64,000 bases of DNA from Eubacterium sp. AF16-48 (GCF_003479405.1 NZ_QUHB01000004.1:124001-188000); one strand, 5' to 3'. Positions 48,032 through 58,581 are shown, numbered from the stretch's first letter. The notes: a model not told the origin generated them from the sequence alone. Program-made: numbers and translations.

Positions 48032-48910
48032 CTACAGTGTTTCATATTTTCTGATTACACCTAATCCAATAGGATGTGGGCCGGTATGTACGCCGGATAC
48101 GATACCAATGGCAACATTGGTTTCAGAATTAAGTTTAACTCCAAGAGTTTCCTCTACATCATTCATAAAGCTGACACCTTCTGTTTTGTCATATCCGTAT
48201 CCTACGGAAACCACGAAATTGTCTTTTCCGTTTTCATCAAGATAAGCCTTAGCTGTTGATAAAACCTTAGCCTTAAGTTTATTTCTGTTTCGTCCGATAC
48301 CCCCAAGGCTGATATCTCCATCTTTCATTATAATAACAGGTTTAACGTCGATTTTGCTGGCAATAGATGCAAGCTTACCGATACGACCACCCATTTTTAA
48401 ATAGTCAAGAGAACCTACTGTAAAGAAAATACGGGCGCTTGCCATTAAAGGCTCTAATTTTTTTAAAGAATCTTCAAAGGAAATTCCTGCATCACGCATT
48501 CTAACCATCTGGTCAATAATAAGAGCCTGAGTTACGGTATTTTGCTTAGAATCAATAACAGTAATGTTAGCATCAGGATTTTCTTCCTCAATCATTTCCT
48601 TTGCATTCATTGCTGAGTTATAAGAACCACTGAAAATAAGAGTAATGGTAAAGCAAACAACAGGAATACCCTTGTCAGTAAATTCCTTAAAAGCATTGTA
48701 ATAGCTGTCAACACTTGGAAGGGAAGTTTTAGGGTAAACTCCCGGATTTGAAACCATTCTCTCATAACATTCATCTCTTGAAATATCTATGGAATCCCTG
48801 TAATATGTCTCTCCATCAAATGAAACTGAAAGAGGAACTATTGTAATATCGTGTTCTGCAATATACTTTTTTGACAAATCACAGGCACTGTCACTAATTA
48901 TCTTATACAT
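48032..48910 (-). CDS. DegV family fatty-acid-binding protein
   Basis: This 292-residue protein starts MYKIISDSACDLSKKYIAEH and contains KTSLPSVDSYYNAFKE and TGPHPIGLGV, features of DegV/FakB proteins that bind fatty acids for phosphorylation by FakA. AAGGAG precedes the start at 48910. No FakA kinase gene is in the window. Confidence 0.88.
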   Translation of the reverse strand: MYKIISDSACDLSKKYIAEHDITIVPLSVSFDGETYYRDSIDISRDECYERMVSNPGVYPKTSLPSVDSYYNAFKEFTDKGIPVVCFTITLIFSGSYNSAMNAKEMIEEENPDANITVIDSKQNTVTQALIIDQMVRMRDAGISFEDSLKKLEPLMASARIFFTVGSLDYLKMGGRIGKLASIASKIDVKPVIIMKDGDISLGGIGRNRNKLKAKVLSTAKAYLDENGKDNFVVSVGYGYDKTEGVSFMNDVEETLGVKLNSETNVAIGIVSGVHTGPHPIGLGVIRKYETL

Positions 48911-49070
48911 AGACTTGTAAAACTCCTTAACATAGTATTTAATACTACATAGTATATCATATAAAAAACATTAATCAATATTATTTTTATCAAAAAACAA
49001 AATTTTACCACATAAGTTGTAAGATATATGCTAAAATAGAGAAAAAGTTTTTATAAGTGAGGAAGGGAAA

Positions 49071-50903
49071 GTGAATAAAATCAAATCATTATTGCAGTAT
49101 CAAAAAGAAATCATTGAAGGTTTCTTTGTAAGTGCAGTAGGAAGTTGGGCGTTATGTTCAATAATACGAGGGGCATACAGGCACATTAATGATGTAAATT
49201 TTGGAGGAGCTACTAATATTGCCATTGTCATATGTCTATTTGTGATAGGTATGGCACTTATGGCCATGCTTTATATACATAAGGATTCCATGGCAAAACT
49301 GGCTATGTTTGCTTTTGTGTATCTTTTTGTAATTTTGTGCGCATGTCAGGGATATTCCGTTTCATGGGGAGATGCATCATATTATAACCGGATTGGAAAT
49401 GTATGTTTCCAAACAGTGTTGTGTGTCATTGCAGTTTTGGCATTTATGTATGTGAAAGAGGATATTTTTAATATTTTTGCTAAAATTCATTTAACTAAAA
49501 AAGAAACATGGATTGTTGTAGCTGTAATTGGTGTTTTACTCTTTGCCTTTATAGGAGTGGTTACGGTATACAGATATCTTACATATAGCAATTCAACATT
49601 TGATTTTGGTATATTTGCTCAAATGTATGAATATATGAAGCAAAAAGGAACCATCAGTACTACAGTAGAGAGAAATAAATTGCTTTCACATTTTGCAGTG
49701 CATTTTTCACCTATATTTTATATAGCGCTTCCAATATATTTTATATTTGATAACGCCATAACAGTTCAGCTTATACAGGCATTTATGGTTGCCATTCCTG
49801 TTATACCAATAGTATTACTTTGTAAACATCACAAGTTATCTAACCAGATGGCAATTGCAGTTTCACTGATATATGTTTTATATCCGGCAACAGCAGGTGG
49901 AACATTTTATGATATTCACGAAAACTGCTTTATAACATTTTTTCTGTTGATGTTAGCCTGGACAGTTGAAAAAAAGAAGAACGTTGCAGCGGTTATATTC
50001 GCAATTTTGTCATTGATGGTTAAGGAAGATGCACCGGTTTATGTGTTTATATTGGGGATATTCTTCCTGTTTTCAAAGAAGGATAAAAAACGTGGTGTTA
50101 TTCTTATTGTGGCATCAGCAATTTACTTCGCTATGGCAACAGCCATAGTAAACAGCTATGGTCTTGGAATACAGGAATATAGATTTGGAAATTTATACTT
50201 TACTCAGGATGGAGGTCTTATTCAGGTATTTGAGACGCTTTTGGCTAATCCGGGTTATGCCATCAGTCAGATTATAAGAAACACAAATGATAACTCAATG
50301 GATAAAATCGGATATATCATTTCCATGCTTGTTCCTGTAGCAGCAGTGCTTTTTACAACAGGAAAGAAGTATTCAAGATATATATTACTTCTTCCGTTTA
50401 TAATCATTAATTTATTGCCGACATATTTATATATGCATGATATAACATTCCAATACGATTTTAGTGTTATAGCACTTATGATGTATGCAATTATATTAAA
50501 CATAGCAGATATGGATATAAACAGGGCAAAGAAACTGGCAACTGTTTCGGTAATATGTGCCAGTGTAATGTTTATGGGAAGCATTTACCAGAAGGCACCG
50601 TATTATGTATCAAGATATAATGCGGACAAGGCTACATACCAGGGACTTAACAAGGCACTGGACATGGTTCCGGAGGATGCTTCAGTATGTGCATCAGGAT
50701 TTTTGGTACCACATTTGTCAAAGAACCTTATTTTATATGATCAGAATCATCTTGAAAGTGATATATATACTGATTATCTGGTAGTGGATGCAAGATATGA
50801 TACTGAAAAAGAGAAGTTTAGCAATATTATAGCTTCAGGCAAGTATGAAGTGGTGTATAATGTGGACGGATTAATAACAATTTACAAAAGAACTTCAAAT
50901 TAA
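49071..50903 (+). CDS. DUF2079 polytopic membrane protein
   Basis: This 610-residue protein has about 12 predicted membrane helices. The segment YSNSTFDFGIFAQMYEYMKQ followed by LLSHFAVHFSPIFYIALPIY is the DUF2079 core. Its topology resembles GT-C glycosyltransferases that use lipid-linked sugars, but the function is not established. The GTG start at 49071 follows GAGGAAGGG. Confidence 0.8.
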   Translation: MNKIKSLLQYQKEIIEGFFVSAVGSWALCSIIRGAYRHINDVNFGGATNIAIVICLFVIGMALMAMLYIHKDSMAKLAMFAFVYLFVILCACQGYSVSWGDASYYNRIGNVCFQTVLCVIAVLAFMYVKEDIFNIFAKIHLTKKETWIVVAVIGVLLFAFIGVVTVYRYLTYSNSTFDFGIFAQMYEYMKQKGTISTTVERNKLLSHFAVHFSPIFYIALPIYFIFDNAITVQLIQAFMVAIPVIPIVLLCKHHKLSNQMAIAVSLIYVLYPATAGGTFYDIHENCFITFFLLMLAWTVEKKKNVAAVIFAILSLMVKEDAPVYVFILGIFFLFSKKDKKRGVILIVASAIYFAMATAIVNSYGLGIQEYRFGNLYFTQDGGLIQVFETLLANPGYAISQIIRNTNDNSMDKIGYIISMLVPVAAVLFTTGKKYSRYILLLPFIIINLLPTYLYMHDITFQYDFSVIALMMYAIILNIADMDINRAKKLATVSVICASVMFMGSIYQKAPYYVSRYNADKATYQGLNKALDMVPEDASVCASGFLVPHLSKNLILYDQNHLESDIYTDYLVVDARYDTEKEKFSNIIASGKYEVVYNVDGLITIYKRTSN

Positions 50904-50910
50904 AAGTTAG

Positions 50911-50947
50911 AACACATCTCTTTATATTGAAAGGGATGTGTTTTTTT
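50911..50947 (+). terminator. Intrinsic terminator before the pyr operon
   Basis: AACACATC (50911-50918) pairs with GATGTGTT (50935-50942), followed by five further T's. The remaining 60 bases before pyrC show no PyrR-type attenuator that I can recognise. Confidence 0.8.
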
Positions 50948-51011
50948 GCTATACTTTTATATGGATTTTTATGCCTTTTAAAGGTAAATATATAAGAAAG
51001 AGGATTTATAG

Positions 51012-52295
51012 GTGTCAATACTCATAAAAAACGGACGGGTTCTTAATCCATCAGAAAATCTTGACAGTGTTATGGATATTCTGATTGATAAGGGAGTAAT
51101 AGTAAAAAAAGCTTCACATATTGAAAATGAAGCGAATCAGATTATAGATGCTAAAGGCTGTTATGTAATGCCGGGACTTATAGATTTGCATGTGCATTTC
51201 AGAGATCCGGGATTAACATATAAAGAAGATATAGAAACAGGAAGCAGGGCAGCTGCTAAAGGTGGATTTACTACCGTATGCTGCATGCCGAATACAAAAC
51301 CTGTAGTAGATTCCCCGGAAACAGTTAAATACATTATAGATAAGGGAAAAGCCGTAGGGCTTACCAATGTACTTCCTGTAGGGGCAGTTACCAAAAACAT
51401 GGCAGGAGTTGAAATTACAGATGTAGAGGGACTAAAGGCAGCAGGAATCTGTGCCATAAGTGAAGATGGAAAGTCTGTTATGAATTCCGGTGTATATAGA
51501 AAAGCAATGAAAAATGCTAAAAAAGCGGATATTCCGGTTTTGGCACATTGTGAAGACATAAACCTTGTAGAAGGCGGAGTTATTAACTTAGGAGACAAGT
51601 CAAAGGAGTTAGGGGTTAAGGGAATAAGCAATGCAGTGGAAGATGTTATAGCCTTAAGAGATATTCTTTTAGCAAAGGAAACAGGTGCTAAATTGCATTT
51701 ATGCCATTGCTCCACAAAAGACAGCGTGGAAATGGTAAGACGTGCTAAGGAAGAGGGAGTAAAGGTTACCGCAGAGGTGTGCCCTCATCATTTTTCCATG
51801 TGCAGTGATGATATTACTTCTAATGATGCTAATTTCAAAATGAACCCTCCTCTTAGAACAAGAGAGGATATGGAAGCATTAATAAAGGGATTAAGTGATG
51901 ATATAATGGATGTTATTTCCACAGACCATGCTCCCCACAGTGCAGAGGAAAAGGCGAAGGATTTAGAGCATGCACCTTTTGGAATCGTGGGACTTGAAAC
52001 ATCTGTGGCACTTACCATAACTAATCTGGTAAAAAAAGGACATATTACACCCCTTCAGATGGCTGCAAAAATGAGTTACAATCCTGCGAAGGTTCTTGGA
52101 ATTAACAAAGGAACATTAAATGAAGGAGCCATAGCAGATGTTACCATTATCAATCCAAATAAAGAATATGTTATTGACTCAAATGAATTTGCTTCTAAAG
52201 GAAAAAATACACCTTTTAATGGTTACAGGGTATCCGGAGAGGTTGAATATACGATTTTAAATGGCAATGTAGTATACAATAAAGGAGAGAAATAG
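51012..52295 (+). CDS. pyrC: Dihydroorotase
   Basis: This 427-residue zinc amidohydrolase closes carbamoyl-aspartate to dihydroorotate, the third step of UMP synthesis. It has DLHVHFRDPG (metal-binding HxH, about 60), LAHCED, HLCHCSTK and STDHAPHS (the catalytic Asp near 305). The GTG start lies 10-12 nt after AGAGGA. It is the first gene of the pyr operon; pyrF follows one base after its stop. Confidence 0.95.
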   Translation: MSILIKNGRVLNPSENLDSVMDILIDKGVIVKKASHIENEANQIIDAKGCYVMPGLIDLHVHFRDPGLTYKEDIETGSRAAAKGGFTTVCCMPNTKPVVDSPETVKYIIDKGKAVGLTNVLPVGAVTKNMAGVEITDVEGLKAAGICAISEDGKSVMNSGVYRKAMKNAKKADIPVLAHCEDINLVEGGVINLGDKSKELGVKGISNAVEDVIALRDILLAKETGAKLHLCHCSTKDSVEMVRRAKEEGVKVTAEVCPHHFSMCSDDITSNDANFKMNPPLRTREDMEALIKGLSDDIMDVISTDHAPHSAEEKAKDLEHAPFGIVGLETSVALTITNLVKKGHITPLQMAAKMSYNPAKVLGINKGTLNEGAIADVTIINPNKEYVIDSNEFASKGKNTPFNGYRVSGEVEYTILNGNVVYNKGEK

Positions 52296-52296
52296 A

Positions 52297-53214
52297 ATGA
52301 TTAATAAATTAGTTAAGAAAATTAAAGAAACCAATGCACCGGTAGTAGTAGGTTTAGACCCTATGATGAGTTATTTGCCGGAGCATATTACAAAAAAGGC
52401 TTTTGAGGAATATGGAGAAACTCTTGAGGGAGCAGCAGAAGCTATATGGCAGTACAATAAAGGAATTATTGATGCTACATATGATTTAATTCCGGCAGTA
52501 AAACCGCAGATAGCCATGTATGAGCAGTTTGGTATTCCGGGACTTGTGGCATTTAAAAAGACTGTAGATTATGCAAAGGAAAAAGACTTAGTTGTAATAG
52601 GAGATGTAAAGCGTGGAGATATTGGCTCCACATCAGCAGCATATGCTACAGGTCATCTTGGAAAGGTTCAGGTTGGAAGCAAAACATATTCATTATTTGA
52701 TGAAGACTTTGCAACTGTTAATCCATATCTTGGAACAGATGGAATCAAGCCTTTTATTGATGTATGTAAGGAAGAAAACAAGGGATTATTTATTTTAGTT
52801 AAAACTTCAAATCCATCAAGTGGAGAGTTTCAGGACAGATTAATTGATGGAAAGCCTTTGTATGAGCTTGTTGGTGAATATGTGGCAAAATGGGGTCAGG
52901 AGCACATGGGTGATGAATACAGCTACATTGGTGCAGTTGTAGGAGCCACATATCCGGAAATGGGAAAAGTTTTAAGAAAAATTATGCCAAAGAGCTACAT
53001 TCTGGTACCGGGATACGGAGCACAAGGTGGAACTGCAGAAGGCTTAAGACCATATTTCAACGAGGACGGACTTGGTGCCATTGTAAACTCTTCAAGAGGA
53101 ATTATATGTGCATACAAGCAGGATAAATATGCCAAATTTGGAGAATTAAATTATGCCGATGCATCACGTCAGGCAGTTATAGATATGATTGAGGATATTA
53201 ATTCAATTTTCTAG
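52297..53214 (+). CDS. pyrF: Orotidine 5'-phosphate decarboxylase (type 2)
   Basis: This 305-residue enzyme performs the last step to UMP. The catalytic Asp-Lys segment is seen in VIGDVKRGDIGST. Its length and sequence (VGLDPMMSYLPEHI at the start; VPGYGAQGGTAEGLR near the end) fit subfamily 2. It is embedded in the pyrC-F-K-D-E operon. Confidence 0.95.
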   Translation: MINKLVKKIKETNAPVVVGLDPMMSYLPEHITKKAFEEYGETLEGAAEAIWQYNKGIIDATYDLIPAVKPQIAMYEQFGIPGLVAFKKTVDYAKEKDLVVIGDVKRGDIGSTSAAYATGHLGKVQVGSKTYSLFDEDFATVNPYLGTDGIKPFIDVCKEENKGLFILVKTSNPSSGEFQDRLIDGKPLYELVGEYVAKWGQEHMGDEYSYIGAVVGATYPEMGKVLRKIMPKSYILVPGYGAQGGTAEGLRPYFNEDGLGAIVNSSRGIICAYKQDKYAKFGELNYADASRQAVIDMIEDINSIF

Positions 53215-53241
53215 TGAAATTTTAATAAGGATGGATTAGTT

Positions 53242-54009
53242 ATGAGAGAAAAGGAAAAAGCAGTTGTTGTCAGTCAGGAATGCATTGGTACCGGAATTTA
53301 CAGTATGATAATAAAAACTAAGGCGGCAGACAGTGCAGTTGCAGGGCAGTTTGTTTCAATTTACTGTAAGGACAAAACTAAATTGTTGCCAAGACCTATC
53401 AGCATATGTGAGATAGATAAGGAAAACGGAACAATCAGAATAGTATACCGTGTTGTTGGTGGCGGCACGGAAGAAATGTCAGGCTATAAGTCAGGAGACG
53501 GGATTGAATTAATAGGACCTCTTGGAAATGGATTTATGCAGCGTGAAAATAAAAAAGCCATTTTAATTGGTGGAGGAATTGGAATCCCACCAATGGTAGG
53601 TTTGGCAGAAGCATTAAAGGATAAGGCAGAGGTTCAGATTGTGGCAGGCTACAGGGATGAACTTTTTCTTACTAAGGAATTGCAGGAAAACGGAAGTCTT
53701 TATATCGCAACGGAAGACGGAAGCTGCGGAACTAAGGGAACGGTTATTGATGCCATAAAGGATAAAGAAATACAGGGAGACGTAATATACGCCTGTGGTC
53801 CAACACCTATGCTTAGGGCGATTAAAGAATATGCCATGGAAAAAGGAATAGAGTGTCAGCTTTCATTAGAAGAGAGAATGGCATGCGGTATTGGGGCGTG
53901 CCTTGCCTGTGTGTGTAAGTCAAAGGATAAGGATGCTCATTCAAATGTAAACAACAAACGTATTTGTAAGGATGGTCCGGTATTTTTGGCAGAGGAGGTA
54001 GAACTGTAA
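53242..54009 (+). CDS. pyrK: Dihydroorotate dehydrogenase electron-transfer subunit
   Basis: This 255-residue flavoprotein carries FAD contact LLPRPISICE, NAD-binding GGGIGIPP and a [2Fe-2S] cluster from four cysteines in ERMACGIGACLACVCK and RICKDG. It pairs with PyrD (class 1B), passing electrons to NAD+. The stop overlaps the pyrD start by one base. Confidence 0.95.
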   Translation: MREKEKAVVVSQECIGTGIYSMIIKTKAADSAVAGQFVSIYCKDKTKLLPRPISICEIDKENGTIRIVYRVVGGGTEEMSGYKSGDGIELIGPLGNGFMQRENKKAILIGGGIGIPPMVGLAEALKDKAEVQIVAGYRDELFLTKELQENGSLYIATEDGSCGTKGTVIDAIKDKEIQGDVIYACGPTPMLRAIKEYAMEKGIECQLSLEERMACGIGACLACVCKSKDKDAHSNVNNKRICKDGPVFLAEEVEL

Positions 54010-54911
54010 TGAACACAAAAGTTAATATTGCGGGAGTTGAATTTAAAAATCCGGTTATGGTTGCCTCAGGAACTTTCGGTTCCGGAGCTGAATACGGAGA
54101 GTTTGTAGATTTAAACAGACTTGGAGCAGTAGTTACAAAAGGTGTGGCAAATGTACCATGGGAAGGAAATCCTACACCGAGAATTGCAGAAACTTACGGT
54201 GGAATGCTTAATGCAGTGGGACTTCAAAATCCGGGATATGATTTATTTGCCAAAAGAGATATTCCGTATTTACAGAACTATGATACCAATATAATTGTAA
54301 ATGTATGTGGAAGAACTACGGAAGATTACATTGACGTAGTGGAAAAATTAGGACACGAAAGTGTTGATATGTTGGAAATAAATATTTCATGCCCGAATGT
54401 GAAGCATGGTGGAATTGCATTCGGTCAGGATCCAAAGGCGGTTGAGGCTATAACCAAGGCTGTAAAAGCGGTTGCAAAACAGCCGGTTATTATGAAATTA
54501 AGTCCAAATGTTACAGACATAACGGAAATGGCAAGAGCTGCAGAGGTAGGTGGCGCAGATGCTTTGTCTTTAATTAATACATTAACAGGAATGCAGATTG
54601 ATGTTGAAAGACAGAAGTTTGTTTTAGCTAACAAAACAGGAGGATTATCAGGTCCTGCAATTAAACCTGTAGCTGTAAGAATGGTATATCAGGTGGCAAA
54701 TGCGGTTAAAGTTCCTATTATTGGAATGGGCGGAATTGCAAGTGCTAAGGATGCTCTTGAATTTATATTAGCAGGTGCCACGGCAGTGTCGGTAGGAACG
54801 GCCAACTTTAACAATCCAAATACCACAATAGAAGTTATTGAAGGAATTGAGGATTATATGGAAAGACATGGAGTTGAAGATATAAACAATCTGATAGGAA
54901 GTGTTAAGTAA
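54009..54911 (+). CDS. pyrD: Dihydroorotate dehydrogenase, class 1B catalytic subunit
   Basis: This 300-residue FMN enzyme oxidises dihydroorotate to orotate. Cys in NISCPNVKHGGIAFG is the class 1 catalytic base, and GGIASAKDALEFI binds FMN phosphate. The one-base overlap with pyrK indicates equal subunit production. Confidence 0.95.
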   Translation: MNTKVNIAGVEFKNPVMVASGTFGSGAEYGEFVDLNRLGAVVTKGVANVPWEGNPTPRIAETYGGMLNAVGLQNPGYDLFAKRDIPYLQNYDTNIIVNVCGRTTEDYIDVVEKLGHESVDMLEINISCPNVKHGGIAFGQDPKAVEAITKAVKAVAKQPVIMKLSPNVTDITEMARAAEVGGADALSLINTLTGMQIDVERQKFVLANKTGGLSGPAIKPVAVRMVYQVANAVKVPIIGMGGIASAKDALEFILAGATAVSVGTANFNNPNTTIEVIEGIEDYMERHGVEDINNLIGSVK

Positions 54912-54941
54912 ATTGAATATTTATAATAAGGAGATTTAACA

Positions 54942-55622
54942 ATGGAAGCATATAAGAGTGAGTTTATAGAATTTATGGTAGAAAGTGATGTTTTAAAGTT
55001 TGGAGAGTTTACACTCAAAAGTGGTAGAAAATCTCCATTTTTTATGAATGCAGGAGCTTATGTTACAGGTTCCCAGCTTCACAGATTAGGTCAGTATTAT
55101 GCAAAGGCAATACACGACAGATATGGTGATGATTTTGATGTGCTTTTCGGACCGGCATATAAGGGAATACCCCTTGCAGTGGTTACAGCTATTGCATTTA
55201 ATGAATTATATGGAAAAGAAATCCGTTATTGTTCAGATAGAAAAGAAGAGAAAGACCACGGAGCAGACAAGGGAAGCTTCCTTGGAAGCACTTTAAAAGA
55301 CGGTGACAGAGTGGTAATGATTGAAGATGTTACAACATCAGGTAAGTCTATGGAGGAAACAGTTCCAAAAGTAAAGGGAGCAGCAGATGTTACCATTGTA
55401 GGACTTATGGTTTCCCTTGACAGGATGGAAGTCGGAAAAGGTGGAGAAAAATGTGCCCTTGATGAAGTAAAGGATCTTTACGGATTTGAAACTAATGCCA
55501 TTGTTACTATGGCAGATGTTGTGGAGCATTTATACAACAGAGAATGCAACGGAAAAGTTGTGATTAACGATGAGATAAAGTCAGCAATTGATAAGTATTA
55601 TGAACAGTATGGTGCTAAATAG
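54942..55622 (+). CDS. pyrE: Orotate phosphoribosyltransferase
   Basis: This 226-residue enzyme converts orotate and PRPP to OMP. The PRPP-binding motif VVMIEDVTTSGKSMEE (about 125-140) is intact, and FTLKSGRKSPFFMNAG starts the fold. It is the last pyr gene of the operon; AAGGAG precedes its ATG. Confidence 0.95.
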   Translation: MEAYKSEFIEFMVESDVLKFGEFTLKSGRKSPFFMNAGAYVTGSQLHRLGQYYAKAIHDRYGDDFDVLFGPAYKGIPLAVVTAIAFNELYGKEIRYCSDRKEEKDHGADKGSFLGSTLKDGDRVVMIEDVTTSGKSMEETVPKVKGAADVTIVGLMVSLDRMEVGKGGEKCALDEVKDLYGFETNAIVTMADVVEHLYNRECNGKVVINDEIKSAIDKYYEQYGAK

Positions 55623-55636
55623 TCAGGAGATGCAAG

Positions 55637-56092
55637 TTGACAAAAACAGATAGAAGAGTCAGAAATTTTGGCAGATTATTTTTTGTACTTTATATGCTTG
55701 CTGCACTTTATTTTATGTTTTTATCGGAGACCTTAGACAGGTCAATGATTAGCAAAGAGTACAGGTACAATCTTACGTTATTTAAAGAAATAACGAGATT
55801 TTGGAACATGCGGCATACCTACGGTTGGAATGTAACTATTGCGAATTTAGTTGGAAATGTTGTATGTTTTATGCCGTTTGGCTTTTTGCTTCCAACTATT
55901 TCAAAGAAGAAAATATGCAAAAACATTATTAGTGTTACTCTTTTTGCCATGCTTTTTAGCCTTGCAATAGAGACAGCGCAGCTTCTGTTAAAGGTTGGGG
56001 CATTTGATGTTGATGATATTTTCTTAAACACCATAGGCGGTTTTTTAGGTTATGTAACAATGAAGTTTACAAGGGTGCGAAAGCACATATAA
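55637..56092 (+). CDS. VanZ-family membrane protein
   Basis: This 151-residue protein has four membrane helices and VanZ-like text (NLVGNVVCFMPFGFLLP; AIETAQLLLKVGAFDVDDIF). The TTG start follows AGGAG. VanZ-like proteins confer low-level resistance to teicoplanin in one case; most, including this one, have unknown roles. Confidence 0.75.
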   Translation: MTKTDRRVRNFGRLFFVLYMLAALYFMFLSETLDRSMISKEYRYNLTLFKEITRFWNMRHTYGWNVTIANLVGNVVCFMPFGFLLPTISKKKICKNIISVTLFAMLFSLAIETAQLLLKVGAFDVDDIFLNTIGGFLGYVTMKFTRVRKHI

Positions 56093-56126
56093 AGATACAT
56101 AAAAAACAGATTGAGGGTAAATATAA

Positions 56127-56474
56127 GTGAGAAAGAGCAAGAAAGTAAGATTAGAAGAGAAAGAAGATAAAAAAGCAAAAAAAATTCCTCTTAGAAAGTA
56201 TACAAAAGGTGGAAAATCCTCTACACTTATTGCCATTGAGAGCTTGCTGGTTATTATTTTGGCAATTGCAATTTCCGTGGCAATGAAAGGAAAAGCAGGA
56301 ATTTACGTAGGTCTTTTGACTTTGTTTGCTTTTATTACATCTATTGCAGGGTTTATTGTAGGGATAAACAGCTTTAAAGAAGAGAATAAATTTATGATGT
56401 ATACATACATTGGAACCATTGCCAATGCAGTTATATGGCTTGGAGTTTTGGGAATGTATTTAATTTATATTTAA
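56127..56474 (+). CDS. Small membrane protein (DUF6142-like)
   Basis: This 115-residue protein has a basic N-terminus (about 1-30) and three hydrophobic helices. The GTG start is preceded by GAGGGTAAA. It is a common small protein of Lachnospiraceae, located just before the aminopeptidase. The function is unknown. Confidence 0.6.
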   Translation: MRKSKKVRLEEKEDKKAKKIPLRKYTKGGKSSTLIAIESLLVIILAIAISVAMKGKAGIYVGLLTLFAFITSIAGFIVGINSFKEENKFMMYTYIGTIANAVIWLGVLGMYLIYI

Positions 56475-56486
56475 TGAGGTGCGTGT

Positions 56487-58487
56487 ATGGATATCGTAAG
56501 AGAACGTTATGATATGGCAATAAGCAGAATTAATGAAATTGCCGGTGAAAGTCTCATAAAAGAGCCTTATGGAGATTATTTCAGAAGAACTGCAAAGTTT
56601 ATTTGTCATTTAGACAACATATATCAGAAAATAATCAGCGGTGAAATAAAAAAGTTAGAGCTTAGGGAATTAGAACGCATTAACTATGATTTATATAGTG
56701 ATGTATATAATGAAAATTATAGTGAAAGCTATGCAAATCCTGAGTTCGCAGTGAAAAAGCTTGGAGATGACTATGGAAAGATGCTGTGTTTTCTGTATGA
56801 ACAAATAAGGAAAACTATCGGAAATCTTTATAGAAAACAGGAAGAAATCTCAGTATCATGGTTTGAACTTTTTATAGAAATATATGTTGATTTTGAGGCT
56901 ATGGAGGACATAACCGTAGATGGAGTCAGGGAAACTCTCTGTTCCTTTATGAGAGATAATACTGAGATTTTTACTGAAGCTTCAGTTGATGCCATGATTA
57001 ATCCTGACAATACCTTTGCAACGGATATTGTTACAAAAAGCGACCTGCAGGACTTGAGATATTTATATTATTACGGAGAACACGTGGGATATAATGAAAT
57101 AGAAATGGCAAAATATCTTAATTCATTAGATCAGGAGAAAATCGACAGTTTAGCCTTTGTATACACGGAAGGGTACAGAAAGGGATTTATTAATACCGGA
57201 AAAGATTTATCAATTAAAGAAACTGTTGATATAAGATATAATATTGGATTTGAGCGAATTGTAAAAGCGGCCATTAAAAATTTTGAAAAAATGGGACTTA
57301 AGCCGGTTATTTACCCTAGAGGATATGGGTCTACAAATTTTAACAGGCAATACTGGTTTGACCACAAGTTTGACGAAGCATTGTACTTAGATAAGGCTTA
57401 TGTAAAAAGAAAACTGGAAGTTTCTAAACAGGCTTTTGAAAACAGAAAAGAAATGGCTTCTAAAATGGCAGGTCCTGCTGTAATAGAGGTGTTTGGTGAA
57501 AATCCTTTTGAACCGGAAAACAAAAAAGAGGCATATTCCCTTGACGGAAAGCAGCAGAAGCTTAAGGTTGAGTTTACCATGGAGTATCAGCAAATCATTC
57601 AGGAATATATAAAAGGGGACGAAAGAAGTTTTACCATTATAGCATTCCCAATACCGGAATTTGGTGAGAATTTCAGGGAAATGTTCGATGCCACAGTGGA
57701 AATTAACACATTAGATGAGAAAAAATATGCAAAGGTTCAGCAATGTTTAATTAATGCCTTAGATAAAGCAGTTTATGTGAAAGTAAAAGGTCAGGGCAGG
57801 AACAAAACAGATATTAAGGTTATGATGCATGAACTGGCAAATCCTGAAAAAGAAACTAACTTTGAAAACTGTCTTGCAGACGTAAACATTCCTTTAGGGG
57901 AGGTTTTTACATCGCCTAAGCTTAAGGGAACTCAGGGACTATTACATGTAAGTGAAGTTTATTTAGGAAAACTTAAATATAAAAATTTTGAAATGACCTT
58001 TGAAGATGGAAAGGTTAAAGATTATAACTGTAGCAACTTTGATAGCGAAGAGGAAAATAAAATATATATAAAAGAAAATGTTTTATATAATCATGAAACT
58101 CTTCCTATAGGTGAATTTGCCATTGGTACTAATACAACAGCTTATGCTATGGCAGGAAAGTTTGGGGCAGTGTATAAGCTTCCTATTTTAATTGTGGAAA
58201 AAATGGGTCCTCATTTTGCAGTGGGAGATACCTGTTACAGTTATGAGGAAGAAATTAAAACCTATAACCCTGACGGAAAAGAAATCGTGGCCAGGGAAAA
58301 TGAAGTATCGGCTCTTAGAAAAACTGATATTTCAAAGGCATATTTCGGATGTCATACAGATATAACCATTCCTTATGATGAAATAGGTGAAATTACGGCT
58401 GTAACTAAGGCAGGAGAAGAGATTACCATTATAAAGAATGGAAAATTTGTACTTGACGGCACGGAAATGTTAAATAAACCGTTATAA
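56487..58487 (+). CDS. Aminopeptidase (M29-like metallopeptidase)
   Basis: This 666-residue protein has an unusual N-terminal helical extension (about 1-290). The C-terminal M29-type region (about 360-660) has LGEVFTSPKL, the second Glu in LPIGEFAIGTNTTAYAM and MGPHFAVGDTCYSYEE, as in AmpS/T-type enzymes. It would release N-terminal residues from peptides. The extension is found in Clostridial members; its role is not known. Confidence 0.8.
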   Translation: MDIVRERYDMAISRINEIAGESLIKEPYGDYFRRTAKFICHLDNIYQKIISGEIKKLELRELERINYDLYSDVYNENYSESYANPEFAVKKLGDDYGKMLCFLYEQIRKTIGNLYRKQEEISVSWFELFIEIYVDFEAMEDITVDGVRETLCSFMRDNTEIFTEASVDAMINPDNTFATDIVTKSDLQDLRYLYYYGEHVGYNEIEMAKYLNSLDQEKIDSLAFVYTEGYRKGFINTGKDLSIKETVDIRYNIGFERIVKAAIKNFEKMGLKPVIYPRGYGSTNFNRQYWFDHKFDEALYLDKAYVKRKLEVSKQAFENRKEMASKMAGPAVIEVFGENPFEPENKKEAYSLDGKQQKLKVEFTMEYQQIIQEYIKGDERSFTIIAFPIPEFGENFREMFDATVEINTLDEKKYAKVQQCLINALDKAVYVKVKGQGRNKTDIKVMMHELANPEKETNFENCLADVNIPLGEVFTSPKLKGTQGLLHVSEVYLGKLKYKNFEMTFEDGKVKDYNCSNFDSEEENKIYIKENVLYNHETLPIGEFAIGTNTTAYAMAGKFGAVYKLPILIVEKMGPHFAVGDTCYSYEEEIKTYNPDGKEIVARENEVSALRKTDISKAYFGCHTDITIPYDEIGEITAVTKAGEEITIIKNGKFVLDGTEMLNKPL

Positions 58488-58581
58488 GTATGATTTTTTT
58501 CTTCATAATTTGTAAGTATTATGATACAATGAAGATTGTTGAAAAAATAACATATTTATCGAAAAGAAAAAGGAGAGCAAA

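Noticed and set aside
50948..51011. PyrR-binding attenuator before pyrC
   Set aside because: The 60-bp leader lacks a recognisable PyrR-binding loop or terminator/antiterminator pair; the hairpin at 50911-50947 ends the previous gene.
51161..51715. 184-codon minus-strand ORF inside pyrC
   Set aside because: It is complementary to conserved pyrC codons, with no ribosome binding site or recognisable protein text. A shadow ORF.
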